A stretch of DNA of 64,000 nucleotides from Acetobacter estunensis. GTDB taxonomy: Bacteria; Pseudomonadota; Alphaproteobacteria; Acetobacterales; Acetobacteraceae. The notes beneath the pieces were generated by a model, which was not told the origin of the DNA, did not search any database, and worked only from the letters and a program-made list of their open reading frames with translations. A program made the position numbers and the translations under genes. Each line of letters starts with the position of its first letter. Positions within the stretch are counted from its first letter, which is position 1. The DNA is taken from positions 62,001-126,000 of the forward strand of contig NZ_JAHRDV010000007.1 in NCBI RefSeq assembly GCF_019083805.1. Direction: 5' to 3'. Shown here in pieces: positions 21,485-29,868 of this stretch.

Positions 21485-22942
21485 TTAATGGGAGGCCTCG
21501 TTCTTGGCAGGAGTGGTGGTGGGAGCCGGCGGCAGGGAGGCGACCGGGTCCGGCGCGGGAACTCCGGCCATGCTGCGCACAAGGCGCAGACCTTCCTGAA
21601 GCTGGAAGTCGGTTGCCGGCTTGGTGATGTCGAAGGTCGGCCAGTTTGCGGGCGGCTCATGCGGGATGGAGGCCGAGAGCGCGGGCAGGTCGTTGCGTGC
21701 AGGCGGCTTGGTCTGGTTGCCCCCCTGATTCTTCAGGATATGGGACAGATCCGCCTCGCGAATGCTGAAGACTGGATCTTCACGGCTTTCCTTGACCACG
21801 ATGTCCGGTGCAATGCCCAGTCCCTGAATGGAACGGCCGGAGGGTGTGTAATACCGTGCCGTCGTCAGGCGGACGGCGCCGTTCCCCGGAATGGGCATGA
21901 TGGTCTGCACCGAGCCCTTGCCGAAGCTTTTGGTGCCGATCAGTACGGCACGGTGATGGTCCTGCAACGCGCCGGACACAATTTCACTGGCGGACGCTGA
22001 GCCACCGTTGATGAGCACCACAATGGGCAGACCGTCCGTGGCGTCGGTGCCCTTGGCGTCCCAGCGCTGGCTGTCCTTGGGGTGACGCGCCCGCGTGGAG
22101 ACGATTTCACCGCTGGGAATGAAGAAGGACGAGACGTCGATGGCCTGTGTCAGCAGGCCACCCGGATCGTTACGCAGATCGAGAACCAGCCCGCCGGTCA
22201 GCTTGCCGCCTGCCTTGTGCTTGAGTTCGGCATAGGCCTTGCGCAGTTCTTCGGCCGTGTCCTCAGTGAACTGTGGAATCCGGATGTAACCGGTCTTGTC
22301 GTACAGTTCGGCCTTCACGGCTTCGATACGGATGATTTCGCGTGTCAACGTGACGATGATCGGCTTGGTCGTCTTGGCGCGAATGATCGTCAGAGTGATC
22401 TTAGTGTCGGGCTTGCCGCGCATCTTCTCGACGGCGTCATTGAGCGGGCTGCCGTCGATATTGTGCCCGTCGATGGCCACGATGTAGTCGCCGGGCTTGA
22501 TGCCGGCCTTCCACGCGGGTGTGCCGTCAATGGGAGAGACGACGCGCACATGCCCGTCCTCACCCTGCACTTCCAGCCCCAGACCGCCGAACTTGCCGGA
22601 GGTCTGCACCTGCATGTCCGCATACTGCTTCTCGGTCATGTAGGAACTGTGCGGATCGAGGCCGCTGAGCATGCCGTTCAGCGCATTGGTGATGAGTTCG
22701 CGGTCCGAGACCGGTTCCACATAGTTGGCGCGGACCAGATCGAAGATACTGCCGAAGAGTGTCAGCAGGCGATAGGTTTCGGCGTGGTTGCCGCTGTCCT
22801 GTGCGGGAGTGGAGGGGGCCGCCTCGGCATGGGCGGCGGGGATGAGGACGCCAGTGGCGCCAACTGTCGAGACAACCCCCGGGGCCGCCATGATTCCCGA
22901 CAGGAAAGCGGCTCCGAACAGCAGGGCGTTGCGAAACGTCAT
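21485..22942 (-). CDS. ctpA: C-terminal processing protease (S41)
   Basis: A 485-residue periplasmic serine protease. A signal peptide (MTFRNALLFGAAFLSGIMAAPG...AAHAEA) is followed by a PDZ domain (about 95-175, GLGLEVQGEDGHVRVVSPIDGTPAWKAGIKPGDYI) and the S41 core. The catalytic serine lies in GGSASASEIVSGAL and the lysine in GTKSFGKGSVQT; VLDLRNDPGGLL is also conserved. It cuts exported proteins near their C-termini and often acts with peptidoglycan hydrolase regulation. A GGAGGAG site precedes the ATG at somewhat long spacing. Confidence 0.94.
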   Translation of the reverse strand: MTFRNALLFGAAFLSGIMAAPGVVSTVGATGVLIPAAHAEAAPSTPAQDSGNHAETYRLLTLFGSIFDLVRANYVEPVSDRELITNALNGMLSGLDPHSSYMTEKQYADMQVQTSGKFGGLGLEVQGEDGHVRVVSPIDGTPAWKAGIKPGDYIVAIDGHNIDGSPLNDAVEKMRGKPDTKITLTIIRAKTTKPIIVTLTREIIRIEAVKAELYDKTGYIRIPQFTEDTAEELRKAYAELKHKAGGKLTGGLVLDLRNDPGGLLTQAIDVSSFFIPSGEIVSTRARHPKDSQRWDAKGTDATDGLPIVVLINGGSASASEIVSGALQDHHRAVLIGTKSFGKGSVQTIMPIPGNGAVRLTTARYYTPSGRSIQGLGIAPDIVVKESREDPVFSIREADLSHILKNQGGNQTKPPARNDLPALSASIPHEPPANWPTFDITKPATDFQLQEGLRLVRSMAGVPAPDPVASLPPAPTTTPAKNEASH

Positions 22943-23127
22943 TGTAAGCGGTCTCCTCCGCCGGCCTCGCAGCAAGCCAGCCGTCCTTCTTTCAGCTCGA
23001 ATCGTTCCGGTCAGACCGCATGATCGGGTCAAGGTCTTACCAAATCGGATACGAGGTTCTTAGCGGCAATCGCGCCGGTGGAAAACCGTTGCCGATCCAT
23101 CAATTCGCAACCGGCCTGTCGGGAGGG

Positions 23128-24480
23128 TTACAGAGAGGTCGATGGATCGACGGGTTTGGTGCCGCGGCGGAGCTGCACGAGCAGGGTGGGAGAGCCACTC
23201 GCGGGCATCGCTCCCACCGCAGCACCGCGTGCCAGCGATTGTCCTGTCGCGACGTTGAGTGATCCTAGACCGCCGAGCACGAAGCGATAGCCACGTCCAC
23301 AATTGAGAATCAGCATCTGCCCGTAGCTGCGGAAAGGAGAGGCGAATTCCACCGAACCCGAGCACGGAGAGCGCACGCTTGCGCCGGCAGCAGTGGCATA
23401 GGTGTTGCCGGAGGCCGGGCCAGCCTCCGTCCGCTCGCCCCATCCGCTGAGAAGTCGTCCAGCGACGATGGCATTGCTGCTTTGGCGGCCAGATGAATGG
23501 ACGGGCGAGAGAGAGGCGGCGGGGGTGGACATGGACCGGACGCGCGCGGCGGCGGCTGCCGCTTCGCGCTTCCGGCGCTCGCGCTCAGCCTGTTCCGCTT
23601 CTCGCTGGAGTTGGGCCAGCGCGGCGGATTCTGTCGCCACGATATGCGCGAGTTCGGCCTGAAGTTCCCGGTTGCGACGGGCTTCTTCCGCTGAACGGGA
23701 CGCGGCTTCTCTTGCTGCGGCATTTGAGCGCAGTTGCGCCGCCCGCGCTGCATCGGCCTGCCGCGTCAGAGCGTCCTTCTGCGTGGTCTGGCGGCTCTCG
23801 AGTGCTTCGAGATCGTGCTGCTGCTCCGCAAGGGTGCTGTTGAGTTGGGTAAGTTGCGCTTGATGTGTCCGCAGGGTTTCGGCACGGTTTTCGATGGTGG
23901 TGGAAAGACCGCGAAGGACCAGCAGGCCACGGATCGTGTCATCAGCCGGCAGGGGTTGGGTCAGCAAGGTATCGACGGGATACAGCGAGAGACGCTGAGC
24001 TAATGGGAGCACCGGCGCCAGTGCCTGTGCATCGGCATGAAGTTCACTTTCCACCAGCCGCCGCTCTTCCTGAAGATCGGACATGCGCGATGTAAGATCC
24101 TGCATTTTCTCTTCTGTGTCCTGCAACTGCCCGGCTGCCGTCACAGTCGCGGCCGAAAGGCGGGTGGCTCGGACGCGGTCCTGACTGGCCTGTGCGCTGG
24201 CCTGGGCATCGCTCTGCCGCGCATTGGCCAGACGCAGCGCTTCCTGCTGTTGTTGCTGGCGCAGCGCGATTTCACGGGTGCGGGCCGCCTCAAGCGCTGC
24301 ACGGGAGGCTGAGGATGGCGTGGGGGACGGATGACGACTTGCGCCATGCCTATGGTGCACAGCGGCCTGCCCCGGATGCCCTGACAAGACGAGGACAAAC
24401 AGCAGCAGGCTGGAGTGCGCGAGCAAGACCCGCGCCGCTGCCGATGATCTGACAACGGCGCGGCCGGAGAGACGATTCAT
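23128..24480 (-). CDS. EnvC-like murein hydrolase activator (degenerate LytM)
   Basis: A 450-residue periplasmic protein with an N-terminal signal or anchor (about 18-38), a long coiled coil (about 55-300, Gln/Ala/Glu/Arg rich) and a C-terminal LytM/M23-like domain (GNTYATAAGASVRSPCSGSVEFA, YGQMLILNCG, LLVQLRRGTKPVDP). The histidine and aspartate metal ligands of active M23 peptidases are absent, as in E. coli EnvC, so it should activate amidases during division rather than cut peptidoglycan. It lies between gpmI and ctpA, the usual context. A GTG one codon upstream (24483) is an alternative start. Confidence 0.87.
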   Translation of the reverse strand: MNRLSGRAVVRSSAAARVLLAHSSLLLFVLVLSGHPGQAAVHHRHGASRHPSPTPSSASRAALEAARTREIALRQQQQQEALRLANARQSDAQASAQASQDRVRATRLSAATVTAAGQLQDTEEKMQDLTSRMSDLQEERRLVESELHADAQALAPVLPLAQRLSLYPVDTLLTQPLPADDTIRGLLVLRGLSTTIENRAETLRTHQAQLTQLNSTLAEQQHDLEALESRQTTQKDALTRQADAARAAQLRSNAAAREAASRSAEEARRNRELQAELAHIVATESAALAQLQREAEQAERERRKREAAAAAARVRSMSTPAASLSPVHSSGRQSSNAIVAGRLLSGWGERTEAGPASGNTYATAAGASVRSPCSGSVEFASPFRSYGQMLILNCGRGYRFVLGGLGSLNVATGQSLARGAAVGAMPASGSPTLLVQLRRGTKPVDPSTSL

Positions 24481-24532
24481 CACGCGCGCAGGTTCTCGCG
24501 ACGTGAAGAGACTGACAAGCCGGAAAGTTGTT

Positions 24533-26068
24533 TCAGTGTTCGATCAGGGATGTTCCGGTCATGGCCTTGGGCTGGGGAAGACCCATCAATTCGAGCAGGG
24601 TCGGAGCCAGATCCGCCAGACGCCCGTGACGCAGCTTTACGGTCTTCGCACCCACCAGAACGCAGGGCACCTCATTGAGTGTGTGGGCCGTGTGGGGCGC
24701 GCCGGTGTCGGGATCTTTCATGGTCTCGCAGTTGCCGTGATCCGCCGTGGCGATGAGAGCGCCTTCTTGGCGTTCGACGGCTTCAACCAGACGCCCAAGT
24801 CCAGTGTCCACCGTTTCCACCGCCTTGATTGCGGCGGACAGAATGCCGGTGTGCCCTACCATGTCCGGGTTGGCGTAGTTCAGGACGATCAGGTCGTATT
24901 TCCCGCTGTCGATGGCTTCCACTGCGCGGTCCGTTAGTTCCGGAGCCGACATTTCAGGCTGGAGATCGTACGTCGCGACCTTAGGGGAGGGGACAAGGAT
25001 ACGATCCTCACCCTCGAATTGCGTTTCGCGACCGCCGTTGAGAAAGTAAGTGACGTGCGGATATTTTTCCGTCTCGGCCATGCGGAGCTGCTTTTTGCCG
25101 GCTTCCGCCACAACATCGCCAAGCAGATCGCCCAGTTCCTGCGGCGGAAACAGCACGGTGATGAGTTCCGCCAGCGCGTCGCTGTAGCGTGTCATGCCGA
25201 CCGTGGCGCGAAACTGCTTCACGGTCTTGCGGGTAAAGCCTGAGAAGTTCGGATCGATCAATGCTGTGAGAAGTTCACGGATGCGATCGGCGCGGAAATT
25301 GAAGGACAGAATACCATCCCCGTCTTTCGCCCCTGCAAAACCATCGATTACGGTCGGGATCACGAATTCGTCCGACACATCTTCGCTGTAGGCCTGTTCC
25401 AGAACCGCCAGAGGTGAAGCAGCGCGCGGGCCTTCAGCGGCTGTGATGACGTCGTACACCTTTGAGACCCGCTCCCAGCGGTTGTCGCGGTCCATGGCGT
25501 AATAGCGTCCTGAGACCGTGGCGATCTGCACTTCCGGCGGCAGTTCGTCCATGAGGCGCCGCAGATACTCCATGCCGGAGCGAGGCGGTGTGTCGCGCCC
25601 ATCGGTGAAAATATGCAGAGCGACCGGAACACCGGCCGCCGTCAGAATCCGCGCAAGAGCTACGGCGTGGTCCTGATGGGCATGGACACCGCCCGGAGAG
25701 ATCAGTCCCATGAGATGGACTGTGCCGCCGGAGGCTTTCATGGTGTCGATGAACGTCCCCAGCACGGGGCTGACGGCAAGACTGCCGTCACGGATGGCAC
25801 GACCGATGCGCGGCAGTTCCTGCATGACGACGCGACCCGCGCCGATATTGAGATGCCCGACCTCGGAATTGCCCATCTGACCTTCGGGAAGGCCCACATC
25901 CTCGCCGCTCGTATCGAGAAACGTGTGCGGGACTGTGGCCCAGAGCCGATCGAAGGTAGGCGTAGCCGCAAGACGCACGGCGTTGTCGGAGTCATCCTCA
26001 CGCCAGCCGAAACCGTCGAGAATGACGAGCATGACGGGGCGTGGGGCGGTGTTTTCGGAAACGGGCAT
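24533..26068 (-). CDS. gpmI: 2,3-bisphosphoglycerate-independent phosphoglycerate mutase
   Basis: A 511-residue Mn-dependent iPGM of glycolysis/gluconeogenesis, the usual length. The phosphorylated serine is in QMGNSEVGHLNIGAGR. Metal and substrate motifs include VILDGFGW, GGVHAHQDHAVAL, HIFTDGRDTPPRS, NFRADRIREL, YANPDMVGHTG and ATADHGNCE. The ATG at 26068 follows AAGGT at suitable spacing. The cluster gpmI-envC-ctpA-yibQ reads in one direction. Confidence 0.96.
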   Translation of the reverse strand: MPVSENTAPRPVMLVILDGFGWREDDSDNAVRLAATPTFDRLWATVPHTFLDTSGEDVGLPEGQMGNSEVGHLNIGAGRVVMQELPRIGRAIRDGSLAVSPVLGTFIDTMKASGGTVHLMGLISPGGVHAHQDHAVALARILTAAGVPVALHIFTDGRDTPPRSGMEYLRRLMDELPPEVQIATVSGRYYAMDRDNRWERVSKVYDVITAAEGPRAASPLAVLEQAYSEDVSDEFVIPTVIDGFAGAKDGDGILSFNFRADRIRELLTALIDPNFSGFTRKTVKQFRATVGMTRYSDALAELITVLFPPQELGDLLGDVVAEAGKKQLRMAETEKYPHVTYFLNGGRETQFEGEDRILVPSPKVATYDLQPEMSAPELTDRAVEAIDSGKYDLIVLNYANPDMVGHTGILSAAIKAVETVDTGLGRLVEAVERQEGALIATADHGNCETMKDPDTGAPHTAHTLNEVPCVLVGAKTVKLRHGRLADLAPTLLELMGLPQPKAMTGTSLIEH

Positions 26069-26135
26069 GGGGCGGACCTTTTTTATGGTTCTTATTGGGA
26101 CTGAATATGACACTCCCGGTCCGCCCTTCCAACCC

Positions 26136-26160
26136 GCCACGCGGCATCATGTCGCGTGGC
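26136..26160 (-). terminator. Hairpin after the small acidic protein gene
   Basis: Perfect 8-bp arms GCCACGCG (26136-26143) and CGCGTGGC (26153-26160) lie 6 bp after the small gene stop and about 70 bp before gpmI. There is no T-run, so this may be a weak terminator or an mRNA stability element. Confidence 0.4.
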
Positions 26161-26166
26161 AGGAAC

Positions 26167-26364
26167 TCACTCCACCTCGTCGTCCTTGCCGTCGGAGGCT
26201 GGTGGATGAACGCAGTCATTCGCGCCCGTGACTTGACCGGAACCCGGTGGGTCACTGGCGGGAAAGCTGTCCTCGCTGTTTTCGTCCACGACATGCTCCT
26301 GTCCTTTGGTAGATGAGGAGACGCCGCAGGTGGGGGGCTGCTTCTGTGGTGTGTCTTCGGACAT
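26167..26364 (-). CDS. Small acidic protein with FPASDPPG motif
   Basis: A 65-residue protein starting at ATG 26364 behind a strong GGGAGGA site with 5-nt spacing. It is Asp/Glu/Ser/Pro rich and contains VDENSEDSFPASDPPGSG, a block I recognise from many short hypothetical proteins of alphaproteobacteria and relatives. No signal peptide or membrane segment is present and it is probably disordered. The function is unknown. It lies between gpmI (same strand) and msrB (divergent). The frame is open further upstream, but this start is clearly best. Confidence 0.7.
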   Translation of the reverse strand: MSEDTPQKQPPTCGVSSSTKGQEHVVDENSEDSFPASDPPGSGQVTGANDCVHPPASDGKDDEVE

Positions 26365-26552
26365 GGTGTCCTCCCTTGAAGCTTGAGGAGCCTGTCCCTT
26401 CAACGCCGGTACCTCTCTCCCGTTCACAGCAATGGGAAGGGGTGAGATCACAAGGGTGTGACAGACGTGCGTTGCCATGCTCCTGCGGCACGGTGCGTTA
26501 TGGAGCAAGGTGAGTTTCTGCCTCCATTATCCGGTTTGAAAGGAACACTGTC

Positions 26553-26960
26553 ATGACCGACACATCACGTCCGGCTCCCGTATGCGGGACGCTCACACCC
26601 GAGCAGGCCTACATCCTGCGTGAGCATGGAACCGAACGCCCGGGATCAAGCCCGCTCAATTTCGAGAAGCGGGAAGGGATCTATCGTTGCGCCGCCTGTG
26701 GCACCCCGCTGTTCTCGTCCGCAACGAAATATGAGAGCGGCAGCGGGTGGCCTTCTTTTTTCGCGCCTCTGCCCGATGCGGTGGAAACCACCACCGATAC
26801 TTCGCATGGAATGGTGCGCACGGAAGTCCATTGCGCGAAATGCAATGGGCATCTTGGGCATGAGTTTCCCGACGGGCCGGAGCCGACTGGTCTGCGCTAT
26901 TGCATGAATGGGTTGGTGCTGGACTTTCAGCCGACAGATGCCGACAACGCGGCATCCTGA
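26553..26960 (+). CDS. msrB: Peptide-methionine (R)-S-oxide reductase
   Basis: A 135-residue MsrB that repairs methionine-R-sulfoxide. Zinc cysteines lie in CAAC and [15 protein letters not shown] and [17 protein letters not shown] are diagnostic, and the catalytic cysteine is in [11 protein letters not shown], where most relatives have RYCINS or similar. The ATG follows AAAGGA at good spacing. It reads together with upp, 28 bp downstream. Confidence 0.94.
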   Translation: MTDTSRPAPVCGTLTPEQAYILREHGTERPGSSPLNFEKREGIYRCAACGTPLFSSATKYESGSGWPSFFAPLPDAVETTTDTSHGMVRTEVHCAKCNGHLGHEFPDGPEPTGLRYCMNGLVLDFQPTDADNAAS

Positions 26961-26988
26961 TGCACAGCTTTACCTATCTGGAGACTGT

Positions 26989-27636
26989 ATGACCGCCTTC
27001 GTTCTGCCTTCGTCCGTGACCGTCGTCGATCACCCGCTGGTGCGGCACAAAATGGGACTGCTCCGCGATGTCCGTACGCCCACGGCGTTGTTCCGTCTGC
27101 TGGCGCGGGAACTCAGCCTGCTGCTGACCTATGAAGCGACGCGCAATCTGGCGCTTGAAACGGTGAAGATCGACACACCGCTGGAGCCGATGCAGGCTGA
27201 GCGTTTGTCGGGAAAAAAGCTGTGCTTTGTCTCAATTCTGCGCGCGGGGAATGGGATTCTCGATGGAATGCTGGATCTCGTACCGTCCGCGCGTGTGGGG
27301 CATGTAGGGTTGTTCCGTGATCCGCAGACACTTCGGCCTGTCGAGTATTACCTCAAACTGCCGGACGATCTGGCGAACCGGGATTGCATCGTAGTGGACC
27401 CGATGCTGGCCACGGGGCACAGCGCGGTGGCGGCCATCGACAGCGTGAAGAAGGCGGGAGCGAAGAACATCGTGTTCGTCTGCCTGCTGGCCGCGCCGGA
27501 GGGCGTGGAATGTCTCACGCAGGCACATCCAGACGTGAAAGTCGTCACTTGTGCAGTGGATCGCGGGCTGGACGATCATGGATATATCCGGCCCGGTCTG
27601 GGAGATGCAGGGGATCGGTTATTTGGTACGAAATGA
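26989..27636 (+). CDS. upp: Uracil phosphoribosyltransferase
   Basis: A 215-residue UPRTase converting uracil and PRPP to UMP (pyrimidine salvage). The PRPP loop is [20 protein letters not shown] (commonly ATGGS elsewhere). The uracil-binding C-terminal part is [21 protein letters not shown]. Other marks are LTYEATRNL and [14 protein letters not shown]. The ATG at 26989 has GGAG six bases upstream. Confidence 0.95.
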   Translation: MTAFVLPSSVTVVDHPLVRHKMGLLRDVRTPTALFRLLARELSLLLTYEATRNLALETVKIDTPLEPMQAERLSGKKLCFVSILRAGNGILDGMLDLVPSARVGHVGLFRDPQTLRPVEYYLKLPDDLANRDCIVVDPMLATGHSAVAAIDSVKKAGAKNIVFVCLLAAPEGVECLTQAHPDVKVVTCAVDRGLDDHGYIRPGLGDAGDRLFGTK

Positions 27637-27640
27637 GAAG

Positions 27641-27668
27641 AACCTGTCAGTGCGAAATCTGACAGGTT
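27641..27668 (+). terminator. Hairpin between upp and flaF
   Basis: AACCTGTCAG (27641-27650) and CTGACAGGTT (27659-27668) form a perfect 10-bp stem with an 8-nt loop, just after the upp stop. It sits between the convergent upp and flaF genes and may serve both directions. T-tracts are short. Confidence 0.65.
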
Positions 27669-27676
27669 TGGTACAA

Positions 27677-28090
27677 TCAGGCTGATGTTAGCTTGAATGA
27701 TGAAGAGGCTACGGAAGGAAAAGTGGGTGTTTCGAGCCCCTCAGTTGGAGGTGTTTCTCTCAGTCCATCCAATATATCACTATTGATGCTGATGAGGGGT
27801 TTCAGGCTGATGTCATGGAGCATAGCCCGCACGCAATAACGCGTTGCCCAAACGGCAAGTTTAAGTAAGTCGTTGCGCAAAATATCCGACATGCCATTAT
27901 TTTCAATGGCGACTTCACGCAGGACCGCAGACCATAGTTTTTGATTCATTGACAAAGCATGGATGCGCGCTTTGTGGTCTTTGGCATTTTTCAGTAGTTC
28001 AATGGCTTGTCCAAAAGCCATAATCTCGACCTGGCGTGCTGTCATACTTTTAGCTACGCCACGGTTGTAACGCTGGATACCGTAATTCAT
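27677..28090 (-). CDS. flaF: Flagellar biosynthesis regulator FlaF
   Basis: A 137-residue FlaF-type protein (NYGIQRYNRGVAKSMTARQVEIMAFGQAIELLKNA, LWSAVLREVA, NDLLKLAVWATRYCV). In Caulobacter, FlaF is needed for flagellin synthesis and secretion and works against FlbT. The ATG overlaps the stop of the upstream glycosyltransferase gene as ATGA, so the two are coupled. GC is lower than in the housekeeping genes around it. The C-terminal 30 residues are Thr/Ser/Pro rich and less conserved. Confidence 0.8.
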   Translation of the reverse strand: MNYGIQRYNRGVAKSMTARQVEIMAFGQAIELLKNAKDHKARIHALSMNQKLWSAVLREVAIENNGMSDILRNDLLKLAVWATRYCVRAMLHDISLKPLISINSDILDGLRETPPTEGLETPTFPSVASSSFKLTSA

Positions 28091-29814
28091 GCCTGAACCT
28101 GCGTTGTGGAAAGCGAGTTATCCGATGATAAGAGAGAAGAGTTGCTGATCTGTTTATGCAGTTCTTCTGCCACTACACCAATGGCATGATCCAGCGGTCC
28201 AGGTGTGGAACGAAAGATGCGCATCGTGGGGTACCATGGTGAGTCTTCGCGTTTTTCCATCCAACGCCAGTCGCAATCACTACGTGTAATCATCCACACT
28301 GGTTTGCCAATGGCTCCAGCAAGGTGAGCAACAGATGTGTCAACACTGATGACAAGATCCAGATTGGCAATAAGAGCGGCAGTGTCTTCCATGTCGCTAA
28401 CATGCTTCATTGGATCATGAATGGTGCAGCCTTCCCATGTTGCAAGCTCTTCTCGACTTTTGCCGAACTGCAGATTTATGAAATCAATGCCTTCTAGTTG
28501 TAAAATCGGTGCAAAGCTTTTCAGTGTTGCCGAACGGTTGCGGTAGTGCAGTCCAAAGCGGGGACGGGCTTCTCCTGCCCATACAATGCCAACACGTATA
28601 GCGCCCGTATTTGGAATGAACTGAGCCATTCGTTCAATATGTTCTCGGCATGGGTAAAGATAAGGCACGCGCGCAGGGATATTGTTTCCCAGTTGGTCAT
28701 CAAGTGCCAGAGGAAGAGATGGAAAGGGGCAACTCACATCGTATTTTATATTGTTGGTGCCATGTTCTACGATCGTTACATGAGGACTGACAGATTGGCC
28801 AAGGCGCATGAGGGGAGGAGGTAATGCAAGGACGATATGTGCTCCTGTTTTTTCAACAAAAGGCACGTAGCGTAGGAACATCAACGTATCCCCAAGGCCT
28901 TGTTCATGTGTAATGAGAAGTGTTTTACCCGAAATGGAGGATTTTCCCCGCCATGGATGGCGTTCAGGGGGACGAAATTCCTCAGGCATATATTCCGCGT
29001 ATTTCCATCCTTCTCGGTATTTTCCATCCTTGAGTAAAGATAGGGCATAATTAAAATGAGAGTTGTAATTTTTAGGAAAGTTTCTAAAGAATTCTTCGAA
29101 AATAGGTTGAGCTTCCCTGGAACGATTCAGTGCAGTTAAAGCATTTCCGTATTCGTTTAACAGACAAGGGCGTAAGGCGGGTTTAGCCTTAATTGTAGCT
29201 TCTACAATATCGACGCAAGCCTGAAACGCACCAATATTCATCAATGAACAGCAAAGGGGAAGGCTATAGACGAGATTGTCGCTTGAGCGACTAATCAAAT
29301 CCCCGTAAATCGTGCAGCCTGTCGTTATGTCGCCAGCCTTGATGAGTTCCATGGCTAAGAGGGCACAAAACAGATCTGAGCAAGGATATTTATTGTAACG
29401 CCACTTCATGGCAGCGGCGACAATTTTGGACGCTTTTGAACGAATCAGCGCGTCGCTAATCTTCAGCGATAAAGCGTCATCATGGGCATGTAAGGAAAAA
29501 AGAGCGAGGAGTTTCTCGAGCGCATCAATTTCATTTTGTCTAGCTTCAAGGCGACATTGAAGCCAGATAATTTGCCATTCAAGATTGTCGGACTGAAGCT
29601 CAAGAGCTCGCTGATAGGCGCTACAAGCGTCTCTGACGGCTCCACTTTTATGAAGCGCCATCCCTAATAGAGCATAACCTTCTGCCCATTTGGGAGTCTG
29701 TGTCAGTATCGGGCCTAGTTCAGTGATTATTTTCTGAAAATTTGATTCTTGAACTGCTTTTTTTAGGGTTTTTTCTAATTTTTTTTGGAATTTTTTGTTG
29801 TTTGATGTGATCAT
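28087..29814 (-). CDS. TPR-glycosyltransferase, probable flagellin glycosyltransferase (FlmG-like)
   Basis: A 575-residue protein. The N-terminal half is TPR-like (AEGYALLGMALHKSGAVRDACSAYQRALEL, NEYGNALTALNRSREA, YNSHFNYALSLLKDGKYREGW). The C-terminal half is a GT-B/heptosyltransferase-like domain (LLITHEQGLGDTLMFLRYVPF, VGIVWAGEARP, LVISVDTSVAHLAGAIGKPVW). This layout matches Caulobacter FlmG, which binds flagellins through its TPR part and glycosylates them. The gene lies just downstream of flagellin and is coupled to flaF. The ATG at 29814 follows TTGGA. The coding sequence is distinctly AT-rich, unlike flanking genes. No nonulosonic-acid synthesis genes lie in the window, so the sugar is unknown. 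Confidence 0.82.
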   Translation of the reverse strand: MITSNNKKFQKKLEKTLKKAVQESNFQKIITELGPILTQTPKWAEGYALLGMALHKSGAVRDACSAYQRALELQSDNLEWQIIWLQCRLEARQNEIDALEKLLALFSLHAHDDALSLKISDALIRSKASKIVAAAMKWRYNKYPCSDLFCALLAMELIKAGDITTGCTIYGDLISRSSDNLVYSLPLCCSLMNIGAFQACVDIVEATIKAKPALRPCLLNEYGNALTALNRSREAQPIFEEFFRNFPKNYNSHFNYALSLLKDGKYREGWKYAEYMPEEFRPPERHPWRGKSSISGKTLLITHEQGLGDTLMFLRYVPFVEKTGAHIVLALPPPLMRLGQSVSPHVTIVEHGTNNIKYDVSCPFPSLPLALDDQLGNNIPARVPYLYPCREHIERMAQFIPNTGAIRVGIVWAGEARPRFGLHYRNRSATLKSFAPILQLEGIDFINLQFGKSREELATWEGCTIHDPMKHVSDMEDTAALIANLDLVISVDTSVAHLAGAIGKPVWMITRSDCDWRWMEKREDSPWYPTMRIFRSTPGPLDHAIGVVAEELHKQISNSSLLSSDNSLSTTQVQA

Positions 29815-29838
29815 TGCAAATCCAAAATTCAATAAAAA

Positions 29839-29860
29839 ACGGGGAGCCGAAGCCCCCCGT
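29839..29860 (-). terminator. Intrinsic terminator of the flagellin gene
   Basis: On the minus strand, ACGGGGGGC and GCTCCCCGT pair (one G-T wobble) around a TTCG tetraloop, followed directly by TTTTTT. It begins 8 nt after the flagellin stop and precedes the glycosyltransferase start by about 25 nt, so some read-through or a separate promoter is needed for the downstream pair. Confidence 0.9.
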
Positions 29861-29868
29861 TAGTATCC

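Noticed and set aside
23128..24480. Active M23 endopeptidase
   Set aside because: The HxxxD and HxH metal ligands are missing, so enzymatic activity is not supported.
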